Source of the DNA: Methylophilales bacterium BACL14 MAG-120910-bin43
GTDB lineage: Bacteria; Pseudomonadota; Gammaproteobacteria; Burkholderiales; Methylophilaceae
Direction of reading: 5' to 3'
Length of the DNA stretch: 64,000 nucleotides
Assembly: GCA_905181685.1 (NCBI GenBank)
Contig: CAJIYK010000001.1
Location: 124,001 to 188,000 of the forward strand
Positions 1 to 12,377 of the stretch are shown piece by piece (within the stretch, counting starts at the first letter, position 1; the number at the start of each line of letters is the position of its first letter). The notes beneath the pieces are model-generated. The model was not told the DNA's origin and did no database searches. It saw nothing but the letters and a program-made list of their open reading frames with translations. A program made the position numbers and the translations under genes.

Positions 1-816
1 CTGATTTTCTTGGTGATAATTTGCTAAGCCTAAATGAAAATTTGACTCATCTGCTTCTGGTTCACTCTTAACCCAGTCCTCCGATATAATTTTAAGCTTG
101 TTCCAGTCTTTTTTATTTAAAGCGCTTACCACCCGCATAAAGTAGGGTTGATCTTCTTCAGGCTGATCCCAAAATGCTCTTTCCGGAGCAGTTGTAATTG
201 AAACCTCCTCACCCTTTGTTAACATTTCCTCAATAATTTCTACTGGCATACTGTAATAAAAAGCCGACCTTCCTGGAGTTTTAAATGTAGTAATGCCTAA
301 CAGCTCCCCTTGATAATTAAAAATTCCTCCTCCACTAGCCCCTAACATAAAGGAAGCTGATGACTGAATAATCTGATGCCCATCGAAATCGAACTTAGCC
401 TTTACAGTTCCAAATGACGAGCCTGGTCTTGCCGAATTCCCCCCATAGCTTTTTGTAAAAACATCCGTTTCGTATTCAACGTCTGCTGTCTTTTTCATTT
501 TTACTGGCTTTAGTTCTAGGAATTTAAATTTCAAAATACAGAGGTCACTCTTCCAGTCTGCTATTAAAGCATCCGGAGAATAGCTTATGCCATATTTGGT
601 TACATGTATTCCTTGTGAGTTTGCAATTACATGACAATTTGTCACGATATAATTCTTTGCAACGACAACACCAGATCCTACCCCGTGATTTCCTTTATCA
701 TTAGCAACATGAACTTTTACGACAGATGGGTTTGTATTAAATAATACTTCAACACTTGGCGTTGAAAAACTCGTTGCTGGAAGTAACATACCTAGTAGAA
801 ATAATTTTTTGAACAT
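1..816 (-). CDS. Trypsin-like serine protease with signal peptide, C-terminus runs off window
   Basis: Read by eye on the minus strand (not in ORF track because it lacks a stop): MFKKLFLLGMLLPATSFS...GSGVVVAKNYIVTNCHVIANSQG...SDLCIL...SASFMLGASGGGIF; His/Asp/Ser triad context (TNCHV, SDLC, GASGGG). Confidence 0.8.
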   Translation of the reverse strand, partial: MFKKLFLLGMLLPATSFSTPSVEVLFNTNPSVVKVHVANDKGNHGVGSGVVVAKNYIVTNCHVIANSQGIHVTKYGISYSPDALIADWKSDLCILKFKFLELKPVKMKKTADVEYETDVFTKSYGGNSARPGSSFGTVKAKFDFDGHQIIQSSASFMLGASGGGIFNYQGELLGITTFKTPGRSAFYYSMPVEIIEEMLTKGEEVSITTAPERAFWDQPEEDQPYFMRVVSALNKKDWNKLKIISEDWVKSEPEADESNFHLGLANYHQENQ

Positions 817-881
817 GGCTTTTGAATAACTGTTTATTGGATAGGCTGTAGACAAAATCAACTGCCTTAGTTCATGTTATT

Positions 882-1562
882 TTAGCCGCACTTACTTTCA
901 CCACAATTCAGACAAGTAAGGCATCCATCCATCATGATAGCTGCTTTTGTTTGACACTTATTGCATAACTGTGCGTCTTTTGGAAAACCAGAATCATCTA
1001 ACTTATCAGGATTTTTTTTTAAATACTCTGCTTTCTTATCATCGATTAATTGTTGTTGATGCTCTTCTGGCTCTGTAACTTTTAGCATACCAATATTTTT
1101 AAGATGCTCTTCAAGAACTTGGCCTAATTCGGCAACTAAACTTGGAACATATTTACCACCTTTTTTATAATAACCTCCATTGGGATCGAAAACACTTTCT
1201 AACTCTTCAATTAAAAATGTTAAATCACCACCTTTACGAAATACAGCTGACATTACTCTTGTAAGCCCAACTATCCATTGAAAGTGCTCCATATTTTTTG
1301 AATTAACGAATATTTCAAAAGGCCTTCTATGTTCTTGGTCAGTACCCTCATTCATAATGACATCGTTAATAGTTATATATAAAGCATGTTCTGTTACAGG
1401 AGTTTTAACTTTATAAGTTGAGCCTGTTATTTTATCTGGCCTTGCTAATGGCTCACCAATTTGAACTACTTCAGCAGGTATTTCCTTTTTTTCATCTTTT
1501 TGCTCATCTGTTTTATCAACAACAGAATAGCTTACGATTTTCTTTTCAATCTTAATTGACAT
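882..1562 (-). CDS. TSCPD-domain protein, NrdJb-like partner of class II ribonucleotide reductase
   Basis: 226 aa; GLTRVMSAVFRKGGDLTFLIEELESVFDPNGGYYKKGGKYVPSLVAELGQVLEEHL and Cys-rich tail CNKCQTKAAIMMDGCLTCLNCGESKCG; directly downstream of nrdJ. Confidence 0.8.
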   Translation of the reverse strand: MSIKIEKKIVSYSVVDKTDEQKDEKKEIPAEVVQIGEPLARPDKITGSTYKVKTPVTEHALYITINDVIMNEGTDQEHRRPFEIFVNSKNMEHFQWIVGLTRVMSAVFRKGGDLTFLIEELESVFDPNGGYYKKGGKYVPSLVAELGQVLEEHLKNIGMLKVTEPEEHQQQLIDDKKAEYLKKNPDKLDDSGFPKDAQLCNKCQTKAAIMMDGCLTCLNCGESKCG

Positions 1563-1572
1563 CTACTAACTC

Positions 1573-3730
1573 CTAAAATTTTCCGTAATAGCCTTCTTTT
1601 AAGGCGTCATACAAATTGGCTGCAGAATGAACTCTCTCCATCATACTCAATTTCTTCATTTCCCTTTACCTCAACTTCTTGTCCATCATCAAGAGTAAAT
1701 TTATAACTAGTATTTTCTAAATCTTTTTCAGTTACCAATACACCTTGAAATGCTTCTGGATTAAATCTAAAGGTTGTACACCCTTTTAATCCTTTTTCAT
1801 ACGCATACAAATATATTTCCTTAAAATCTTCATAATCATAATCTGTAGGAACATTAATTGTTTTGGATATCGAACTATCAATCCATTTTTGGGCTGCAGC
1901 TTGAATATCTACATGAGCTTTTGCCTTAATGGTTGACGAATCAATAAAGTAATCTGGTAATTTCTCGTCGGCATTTTCTGAAAACGGCATCGCCTTAGGA
2001 TTCACCAATGCTCTATAAGCAAGAAGTTCATATGAGAAAACATCGACTTTTTCTTTTGATTTTTTACCTTCCCTGATGACATTACGGCTATAGTGGTGTG
2101 CAAACGAGGGTTCAATTCCATTACTCGCATTATTTGCTAATGACAGTGAAATAGTTCCTGTTGGTGCAATAGAACTATGGTGAGTAAATCGACAACCGTC
2201 CTTTGCTATTTGGGCTTGAATGGAAGCAGGAAACTGCTGCATATACCTGCTATATTTTCCAAGTAAAACCTTCCCCTTTAATTTATCGCCAACTTTAATT
2301 CCATCTTTTTTCATTTCAGGTCTCATTAAAAGCATTGATGCTGTGACCTCAAACTCTTCGTCCATTATTGGTGCTGGCCCTTTCTCTTTAGCAAGGTCTA
2401 TGCCCACCTGCCAGCCAATTTCAGCTAGAATTCGGCTTACCTCTTCTGTGAATTTTAATGATTCTTCGTCACCATAAACGAGGCCCATCATTGACAATGT
2501 TGATCCAAGACCAAGATAGCCCATACCATGACGTCTTTTTCTTACAATCTCATCTCTTTGCTTCCCTAATGGCAACCCATTGATCTCAACAACATTATCA
2601 AGCATTCTTGTAAATATACTGACGACCTCTTTATACTTGTCCCAATCAAACTGTGCTTCTTCTGTAAAAGGTTTTTTGACAAACTTGGTTAAATTTACAG
2701 ATCCAAGTAAACACGCTCCGTAGGGAGGGAGTGGCTGCTCACCACAAGGATTTGTTGCCCTGATATTTTCACAAAACCAGTTATTATTCATCTCATTAAC
2801 ACGATCAATTAGGATAAATCCTGGTTCTGCGTAATCGTATGTTGATGACATGATTATGTCCCACAACCTCTTCGCTGGAAGTGCTTTATAAACTCGACAT
2901 GCAACCTTTCCGGTATCTTTGCCTTCAGTTTTAGATAAATATTTACCAGGTACTGGCCAATTTCTCCATACTACTTGATCTTCATTTTCTAAATCTAAAC
3001 CTTCATCTTTGGCTTCTTTTGCCGTTACAGGAAATGCAACCTTCCATTTTTGATCATTCTTAACGGCTTCCATAAAATCTTTAGTAATCAAACAAGACAG
3101 ATTAAACTGCCTTAACCTTCCATCTTCTCTTTTTGCTTTAATAAAATCAGTGACGTCAGGATGAGCAATATCAAATGTGGCCATTTGTGCTCCTCGTCTA
3201 CCCCCAGCACTTGAAACGGTAAAACACATACGATCATAAATATCCATAAATGAAAGAGGGCCACTCGTGTAAGCACCAGCACCTGCAACAAAAGCACCTT
3301 TTGGTCTTAATGTTGAGTACTCATAACCAATTCCACAACCCGCCTTTAAAGTCAGGCCTGCTTCATGAACTTTATCTAAAATATCAGTCATGCTGTCTTC
3401 AATTATTCCTGATACCGTACAGTTAATTGTGCTCGTAGCAGGTTTATGTTCTAAGGCGCCAGCATTTGAAGTGATTCTTCCAGCTGGTATTGCTCCATTT
3501 TGTAAAGCCCAAACAAATTTTGCACTCCATTGCTCTTGAATCTCTTTTTCTTCAACATCGGAAAGCGCTTTAGCAACTCTTAGGTAGGTATCATCAACAT
3601 CCTTATCAATAAAGTCACCTTTCTTGGACTTAAGTCGATATTTTTTATCCCATATATCAAGTGATACTGGTTGGACTGGAATCAAACCTTCTTCAGGATG
3701 ATCCTCATTATTTGAAACCGCTTTAAGCAT
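1573..3730 (-). CDS. nrdJ: Adenosylcobalamin-dependent (class II) ribonucleoside-diphosphate reductase; C-terminal tail frameshifted
   Basis: 707-aa ORF with KAGCGIGYEYSTLRP, NPCGEQPLPPYGACLLGSVNL, THHSSIAPTGTISLSLANNASNGIEPSFA. After EYDGE a +1 shift restores VHSAANLYDALKEGYYGKF*, ending at about 1573. Confidence 0.95.
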
Positions 3731-3793
3731 TACAAACCCCCTAATTTAAGTGCTAAATTGCCTTTTTATTGAAAATTATTGATTTTTTTAAAA

Positions 3794-3840
3794 CCACTAC
3801 ATCTTGTGCTTACTTTAAAAATAATATCACTTGATTGTGT
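3794..3840. promoter_or_regulatory. Candidate tandem NrdR boxes upstream of nrdJ
   Basis: ccaCTACATCTTGtgc (3794-3809) matches the conserved core of the NrdR consensus acaCwAtATaTwGtgt; a weaker second copy tatcacttgattgtgt (3825-3840) starts exactly 31 bp away. Confidence 0.55.
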
Positions 3841-3966
3841 CTGGTCAAGTAATTTTTATTAAAAGAACAATAAAAAAATGACGTCTTAAAAAATTATCAT
3901 TTAAAACAATAACTTTCATAAAAATTAATTTTATTTATAGATAATTTATGTGAGAAAATAAAAAAG

Positions 3967-5206
3967 ATGCGTCTTATTATTTACAATATCATTGTTTATC
4001 TTATTCTTCCCCTAACTATAATCAAATTAGTTTATCGAGGTATAAAAAATAAAGATTATTTAAAAGGTTGGTCTGAGCGTTTCGCCATTTACCCCAATTC
4101 TGAAAAAAATAAGTGGTTAAAAAGAAAAACCTTATGGATTCATTGTGTTTCGGTTGGGGAAACAAAGGCAATTTATAGACTTTTAGAACAATTACAAAAA
4201 AAATATCCAAGAGCGCATTTCTTAATCACCCATGGTACTCCGACAGGCAAAAAAGTTATGCTCCCAAAAAATAAAAACATTCACAGAGCCTATCTACCTT
4301 ATGATGCTTTTGACCTAGTTAAAAGATTTCTCAAATTTTATAGGCCAACAGTCGGAATTTTGCTTGAAAAAGAAATTTGGCCAAATTTAATTAGCCAATG
4401 TAGCCATAAAAAAATTCCCCTACTTCTCATAAACGGACGGCTTTCTAATGAATCTATTGAAAACTATAAAAGATTTAGAAATTTTTATGCGCCTTTGTTA
4501 AATAAACTATCAACTATTTGCGTACAGGGTGAATCTGATAAGAAAAATTTCGAGCAATTAACTTCGCATAAAATTCAAGTGATGGGTAACTTAAAATTCG
4601 ACCAAATGCCCCCTAAAGAAACGGTTCAAAACTCAAAAAAGGTGAAGCATGATTTAATGATTAAAGATCAAATTGTAATAGTTGCCGGCAGCACAAGAGA
4701 GGGTGAGGAAGAAATTATACTTAATGAAATATTAAAAATGAATAAGAAAAATATTTCTTTAATTTTGACGCCAAGACACCCAGAAAGATTTAGTAAAGTC
4801 GAAAACCTTTTAAAATCAAAGAACGTGAAATTTGCTAAACGAAGTGAAGTCCTCTTCAATCAAATCAACACCAAATTTTATATTAGGTGACTCTATGGAT
4901 GAGATGTATATGTATTACGAATTGGCAAATGTTGTAATTCTTGGAGGCAGTTTCTTCAATTATGGAAGTCAAAACCCAATTGAACCGATAAAAATGAAAA
5001 AGCCCACTATTATTGGGCCATCGATTTTTAACTTTAAGGACATCATTCTTGGAGCTATAAAATCAAAAGCCGCTATTCAAATAAACCATATCCACGAATT
5101 ACCCAAAACTATTACAAAATTAAGTAATTTAGAAACACGAAATTCAATGATTGAAAAATCAAAAGCTTTATTTCAAGGTCAGAGGGAAGTTCTAGAAAAG
5201 CTCTAA
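3967..5206 (+). CDS. waaA: 3-deoxy-D-manno-octulosonic-acid transferase (frameshifted near 4850)
   Basis: WIHCVSVGETKAIYRLLEQLQKKYP, LLEKEIWPNL, VAGSTREGEEE, then in another frame ILGDSMDEMYMYYELANVVILGGSFFNYGSQNPIEP. Confidence 0.9.
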
Positions 5207-5212
5207 AAATTA

Positions 5213-5767
5213 TCAGTCAATATTTTTAATTAGAGGTGCAATTTCTTTAAAAATTGGATTCTCAGATGAGCCTAACCATTCAAATACGACTGATTCAACA
5301 TTTGTAATAATACATCCTGCACTTTTTAGTCTTCCTAGAGCATTTTGCTTATTTAATATATTTCTAGAAACTACTGCATCCTCAATCACAAAAACTTCTT
5401 TGCCAGCTTTGATGAGTCCCAGAGCTGTTTGGAGAATACAAATATGTGCTTCCATCCCAATTAAAAAAACTTGCGGTTTAGTGCGGATTAAATACCGATT
5501 AAAAATAGCATCGTCAGTACATGCAAAGACCTTTTTTTCTATATAACTCGCCTCATTAACAAAAGTCTTAATAGATGGCAAAGTTGGTCCTAAACCTTGT
5601 GGATATTGCTCAGTAATAATTGAGGGAATTTCTAATTTCTGAGCTACCGTGAATAAAAGCTCACACCTCTTGATAATTTTATTGATAACTTCTTTTGGCA
5701 TAACAGAGGCTAACTTTTCCTGCATATCCACTAAAACCAATTGGCTTTTATTTTTCGATGCAATCAT
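5213..5767 (-). CDS. Isochorismatase/nicotinamidase-family hydrolase
   Basis: LVLVDMQEKLASVMP, ITEQYPQGLGPT, FLIGMEAHICILQTALGL. Confidence 0.85.
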   Translation of the reverse strand: MIASKNKSQLVLVDMQEKLASVMPKEVINKIIKRCELLFTVAQKLEIPSIITEQYPQGLGPTLPSIKTFVNEASYIEKKVFACTDDAIFNRYLIRTKPQVFLIGMEAHICILQTALGLIKAGKEVFVIEDAVVSRNILNKQNALGRLKSAGCIITNVESVVFEWLGSSENPIFKEIAPLIKNID

Positions 5768-5769
5768 TA

Positions 5770-7167
5770 CTATTCCATTATTAGATATTTATTAATTTCA
5801 ATTATGTCTTGTTTTGTAAGCATACCCACAGAAAATTTTAAATTAATCAAATTCATTAAGTAGTCATATTTGTTATCAAGTATATCTTTTTCAGCATCAA
5901 AATAAACTTGTTGAGCTCTTAAAACATCAATACTATCTCTCAAGCCTGCCTTAAAACCTAAATTGGTTGAATCAAGCGTTAGTTTTGCACTTTTTAATGC
6001 AACGTCATAAGCTACTATTTCTGCAAAATTCGTTTGGAGGTGCAAATAATTTTCTCTTACCGCTAACTTAACTTGTCTTTCTAAATATTCCTCATCTTCT
6101 TGTAATTTGAGTTTAAGTAATTTACCTTCACGAACTCGAGAACTTCTGAACCCACCTTGATAAATAGGAATATTTATTTCAACACCAATCGCATCAGAAA
6201 AATCTTTACCTCCTTGATTTTTAGTTGTGCCATAAGGATACCCTCCGCTATTCCAATTTCTTGAACGCGAAGCAAATGCATCAATTGTTGGATACCTATC
6301 ACCAGCTCGAATATCGATCTCCCTATCGGCAATTTTGACTTCATCTCTTCTTATTTGAAGGTCTAAATTATTCTCAATCGCGATATCAATCCATTCCTCT
6401 GCTTTATTTTCTACTTCTGTAAACGTAATCACTGGATTTAATTTATTTAGCTTCCCTGGCAATGACCCTGTGACAGTTTCAAATTCTCTTTTCTTTATTT
6501 TGAAAAGTTGTACAGCATTTAATTGTTCAACCTCTATCAATGCAGCTTTTGTTTTTGTTTCATTAACATCGGTAATGGAAACTAGTCCAGCATTAAACAT
6601 AGCTTCAGCCTCAGCAAGCTGCGCAAGTATTTCTTTTCTTTGGGCTTGAAGTAAATCAATCTCATCTGATGCCTGTAATGTTTCAAAATATAATTTTACG
6701 ACACGATAAATCAAGTCTTGTGTAGACCAAAGAAGTTGTTTGTCACTTAAACTTGTTTGAATTAAATTTTGTTTATAACGGTTATAGGAGGAGTAATTAA
6801 AGACTGGTTGCCTCACAACAACACCATATTCATAGTTTTGGTAATCTGCTTTATCTCCAGACAATAAGACATTACTGATTGGCGTATTAAATTTCCTTGA
6901 ATTATCGAGATCAGTATAGCTACCCTGAGCAGATATATTTGGTAGCAATAGGGACAAACCTTGATCTATTAATTCTTGTGTTGCTTGATTTTGTATTGTC
7001 GCGGCAGATAAAAGGGCATCATGCCTTAAAGCTTCATTATAAAGTGATAATAAATCACTCGTTTTTTCAGCACTAACAAATGATGAAAAACTCATACAAA
7101 ACAAAAGTACCAACAATTTAATCTTTAGATAATGCATCGACATAAAATTTAAATATTTTTTTCCCAC
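5770..7167 (-). CDS. tolC: TolC-family outer membrane efflux protein
   Basis: 465 aa, signal peptide, SLYNEALRHDALLSAA, repeated TolC-type coiled-coil segments, GLRDSIDVLRAQQVYFDAEKD. Confidence 0.85.
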   Translation of the reverse strand: MGKKYLNFMSMHYLKIKLLVLLFCMSFSSFVSAEKTSDLLSLYNEALRHDALLSAATIQNQATQELIDQGLSLLLPNISAQGSYTDLDNSRKFNTPISNVLLSGDKADYQNYEYGVVVRQPVFNYSSYNRYKQNLIQTSLSDKQLLWSTQDLIYRVVKLYFETLQASDEIDLLQAQRKEILAQLAEAEAMFNAGLVSITDVNETKTKAALIEVEQLNAVQLFKIKKREFETVTGSLPGKLNKLNPVITFTEVENKAEEWIDIAIENNLDLQIRRDEVKIADREIDIRAGDRYPTIDAFASRSRNWNSGGYPYGTTKNQGGKDFSDAIGVEINIPIYQGGFRSSRVREGKLLKLKLQEDEEYLERQVKLAVRENYLHLQTNFAEIVAYDVALKSAKLTLDSTNLGFKAGLRDSIDVLRAQQVYFDAEKDILDNKYDYLMNLINLKFSVGMLTKQDIIEINKYLIME

Positions 7168-7169
7168 AT

Positions 7170-7830
7170 TTAAAAAATAAACTTAGATGCTTCACTTTTC
7201 ATAATTAAAAAAGGAATAACATCTTCAAACATAGATTTGGATTCATATTCATTCTGACCAACTTTCTCAATAAGGTTCGCCTGCATAAGCGTTTTAGTAC
7301 CTTCGAACAAAAATAATTTACCACCTACTTTAAGCTGTTCTCTGAGCCCTAAAGGCTCTTTAAGGACGCCCCCCGTAAATACAATCACATCATAAGGCGC
7401 AAAGTCTAAGTTACCTTGAACACCATCATCATTTATATATGATAAATTTGAGAGATTATCTTTTTGATGAATTTTTTTTGCTTCATCTAAGAAATTATCA
7501 AACAAATCCATCGTAACGACATGCTTTGAAAGAGAAGCTAGCAAGGCTGCAAAAAAACCCGTCCCAGTCCCAATATGTAAAATATGGTCTGTTGGTTTTA
7601 ACTTAAGAGATTGCAAAACTCTTGCCTCTTGTTTTGGGGCAAGCATGATATTGTTTATGTTGAAGTGGAATTTGTACGTCTGTGAAAGCAATTTTTTTAT
7701 ACATTTCTGGGACATATGCTTCCCTTTTAATCTTGTCATACAAATCTAATATCGACGCATCAAACACATCCCATGTTCTAATTTGTTGCTCAATCATATT
7801 AAAGCGTTTGACATCGGTAAGGGTTTTCAT
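7170..7830 (-). CDS. pcm: Protein-L-isoaspartate O-methyltransferase-like protein (frameshifted near 7664)
   Basis: MIEQQIRTWDVFD...AFTDVQIPL + NINNIMLAPKQEARVLQSLKLKPTDHILHIGTGTGFFAALLASL; two overlapping ORFs form one protein. Confidence 0.8.
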
Positions 7831-7971
7831 TTATTTGTAAGCTCTGAAAAAAATTTAGAATAATTTATAATCAATTATAGCTGAGCCGGTCAAAAATACG
7901 TTGGGTATTTTCATTAAAAATATCATGCTTACCTTGCTATAAGCATGATAATCAAGTAATTTATACCTAGT

Positions 7972-8047
7972 GCTAGGGGTCCGCTTTTTAGTGGTGAGAA
8001 AAACTCTTTGAACCTGATGTGAATTAAATATCGCCGTAGGGAATGCA
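7972..8047 (+). ncRNA. TPP riboswitch (THI element) upstream of thiC
   Basis: aggggtcc...gtggtGAGAaaaactctttGAACCTGAtgtgaattaaatatcgccgtaGGGAAtg: conserved THI-box blocks in order, directly 5' of thiC. Confidence 0.88.
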
Positions 8048-8095
8048 TCTATAAACTGCTCCCTACTATATGTAAAATTAATAAAGGAGTCAGCA

Positions 8096-9992
<1,897 letters not shown>

Positions 9993-10011
9993 CGAAGCAT
10001 TCTAAGGAATC

Positions 10012-10812
10012 TTGATGGATTTATATCTTTTATGGGTAGCCTTCATTCTCGGAGTTGTTGAAGGAATCACTGAATTTATTCCGGTCAGCTCTACTGGCCA
10101 TTTGATTTTAGCAGCTGAGCTTTTACAATTTAATGACGACTCAAGTAAAGTTTTTGAAATTTTTATTCAGCTCGGCGCTATCCTCGCCGTTATCGTTCAA
10201 TATAAAGACAAATTAATATTGACCTTTAAAGGAGCTTTGCATGAAAAAGTCGCCCAAAATTTTATACTCCATCTATTCATTGCCTTCCTTCCAGCTGCGA
10301 TAATGGGGCTTTTATTTCATAAAATGATTAAGTTTTATCTCTTTAACCCAATAATCGTAGGTATCAGTCTGATAATTGGTGGTTTTATAATGATTTTAAT
10401 TGAAAAAAAATTAACCATTAAAACAAAAACAAATGTTGATCAGATCACAAAAAAGCAAGCTTTAGTCGTAGGATTAGCTCAATGTTTCGCTTTAATTCCG
10501 GGAGTTTCAAGGTCTGCGTCTACTATCATGGGTGGTTTAATATCAGGGCTAGATCGAAAAACAGCAACTGAATTTTCATTTTTTTTAGCTATCCCCATTA
10601 TATTTGCCGCTTCGTTATTTGATTTAGCGACCAACTTTTCTGTACTCAATATGCATCATGTACCCATCTTCTCAATTGGCTTTATCACAGCATTTGTGAG
10701 TGCTTTATTAATTATAAAAGTTTTTATCAAGTATGTAGCTAACCATGACTTTGTCATATTTGGTTGGTATAGAATTCTTATTGGAATAATTGCAGTTATT
10801 TATTTTTTCTAG
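10012..10812 (+). CDS. uppP: Undecaprenyl-diphosphatase
   Basis: GVVEGITEFIPVSSTGHLIL, ALIPGVSRSASTIMGGL. Confidence 0.95.
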   Translation: MMDLYLLWVAFILGVVEGITEFIPVSSTGHLILAAELLQFNDDSSKVFEIFIQLGAILAVIVQYKDKLILTFKGALHEKVAQNFILHLFIAFLPAAIMGLLFHKMIKFYLFNPIIVGISLIIGGFIMILIEKKLTIKTKTNVDQITKKQALVVGLAQCFALIPGVSRSASTIMGGLISGLDRKTATEFSFFLAIPIIFAASLFDLATNFSVLNMHHVPIFSIGFITAFVSALLIIKVFIKYVANHDFVIFGWYRILIGIIAVIYFF

Positions 10813-10818
10813 TAAAAA

Positions 10819-11869
10819 TTGATTATGGGTTTTATTTCAGACCAACTAATTCAATGGCATAAGACGTCAGGGCGACATAACTTGCCATGGCAAAATACAG
10901 ATAATCCTTATCTTATTTGGTTATCAGAGATCATGCTTCAACAAACGCAAGTTAGTACTGTTTTAACTTATTTTGAAAAATTTATTAAGCGTTTTCCGAC
11001 TATAGATGCCCTTGCTAATGCAGAAGAAGAAAGGGTTCTTGAATTGTGGAGTGGACTCGGTTATTACGCTCGAGCAAGGAACTTACACAAAACAGCTATA
11101 GAAATTTCAAAAAATTATGATGGTAAATTCCCATCATCATTCGATACACTTTTAACTTTCCCAGGGATTGGTCGCTCAACAGCGGGAGCAATTTCTGCAT
11201 TCGCTTTTAAAAAAAAGAAGCCTATTTTAGATGGAAATGTTAAACGCGTATTTACAAGACACTTCGGCATCATGGAGTGGGCTGGAAAACTTTCAGTAGA
11301 AAAAAAATTATGGGAAATCGCTTCTGACAATTTACCGAAAACCAATAAATATATTCAAACCTATACCCAAGCGCTGATGGATTTAGGGGCAACTATCTGC
11401 AAAAGAAGTCAGCCGCTTGTGTAACAACTGCCCCTTACAAAGTGAGTGTATTAGTTTTAAGAAAAATTTAACGAAAGACATTCCTGTCTCTAAACCAAAA
11501 AAAACCTTACCGACAAAAGAGATTTATTTATTAGTAATTAATTCTGATAATTCCTATTTATTCAAAAAAAAACCATCAAAAGGAATTTGGGCAGGCCTTT
11601 GGTCCATGCCTGAATTAGAAAATTTTGGGAATACCCCAAATTGGATAAAAGAAAATTTAAGTGAGGGTAATTTTAAAATTTTAAAATTAGGTAAACACAA
11701 GACTGCATTTACGCACTATAAACTAAATATTCATTTTCAATATATATCGATTGATACACTGAAGCTTCCTAGAATTAATAATTATAAATGGATTGAGAAA
11801 AGTAATTTAAAAAGTGCAGCTTTGCCAAGCCCTATTAGAAAAATTCTAAACTCTTTTGAGAGTGTTTAA
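10819..11869 (+). CDS. mutY: A/G-specific adenine glycosylase (frameshifted near 11416)
   Basis: LPWQNTDNPYLIWLSEIMLQQTQVSTVLTYFEKFI, FPGIGRSTAGAI, Fe-S motif CKRSQPL/CNNCPLQSEC restored across the frameshift. Confidence 0.93.
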
Positions 11870-11926
11870 AACTTGCAGAGTTTTCCATAAAAAGGCATTA
11901 TTCATTTAAATTACTATTAAGGAAAA

Positions 11927-12337
11927 ATGACTGTGTGTAAATTATTAGGTGTTATCTCTCGAGTGTTAATGGCACTCATATTTTTTGTATCTGTTCTTTT
12001 TATCATAAACAATATCTACAACACGCCTAACGGTTATACTTTATATCAAGATTTATTAGGTGCCAGAGGCATACCAGGAATTTTTGCGCCTATCAGTATA
12101 CTTGTTCAGCTCATTGCAGGATTTACTCTAATTATTGGTTACAAAATCAAAATTACTGCTTATGTTCTTTCAGTTTATTCATTTGTATGGGCAATAATTT
12201 ACTTTATGAATGCTTTGGGAGGGCAACCGCTATTATTAATGTCACTTCAATATCTTGCAATTTGTGGAGGTCTTCTGCACTTAGCGTTAAACCCAGAAAC
12301 TGGCTACAGTATTGATGGTTGCAAGAAAGGCAAATAA
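11927..12337 (+). CDS. DoxX-family membrane protein
   Basis: 136 aa, four hydrophobic segments, LMALIFFVSVLFIIN...GARGIPGIFAPISILVQLIAGFTLIIGY. Confidence 0.65.
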   Translation: MTVCKLLGVISRVLMALIFFVSVLFIINNIYNTPNGYTLYQDLLGARGIPGIFAPISILVQLIAGFTLIIGYKIKITAYVLSVYSFVWAIIYFMNALGGQPLLLMSLQYLAICGGLLHLALNPETGYSIDGCKKGK

Positions 12338-12344
12338 TTAGATT

Positions 12345-12375
12345 CCAGACATAGGCACGTCATGCTTATGTCTGG
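12345..12375. other. Long hairpin between convergent genes
   Basis: ccagacataggc / gcttatgtctgg: 12-bp stem with one G.U pair, 7-nt loop acgtcat; no U-tract on either strand. Confidence 0.7.
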
Positions 12376-12377
12376 AG

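Noticed and set aside
2220-2477. Plus-strand ORF inside nrdJ; likewise other antisense ORFs such as 4022-4210, 14980-15189, 21370-21699, 25904-26152, 30786-31157 and 42622-42906
   Set aside because: Antisense to strongly conserved genes, no recognisable protein features, no spacing for promoters; expected shadow ORFs.
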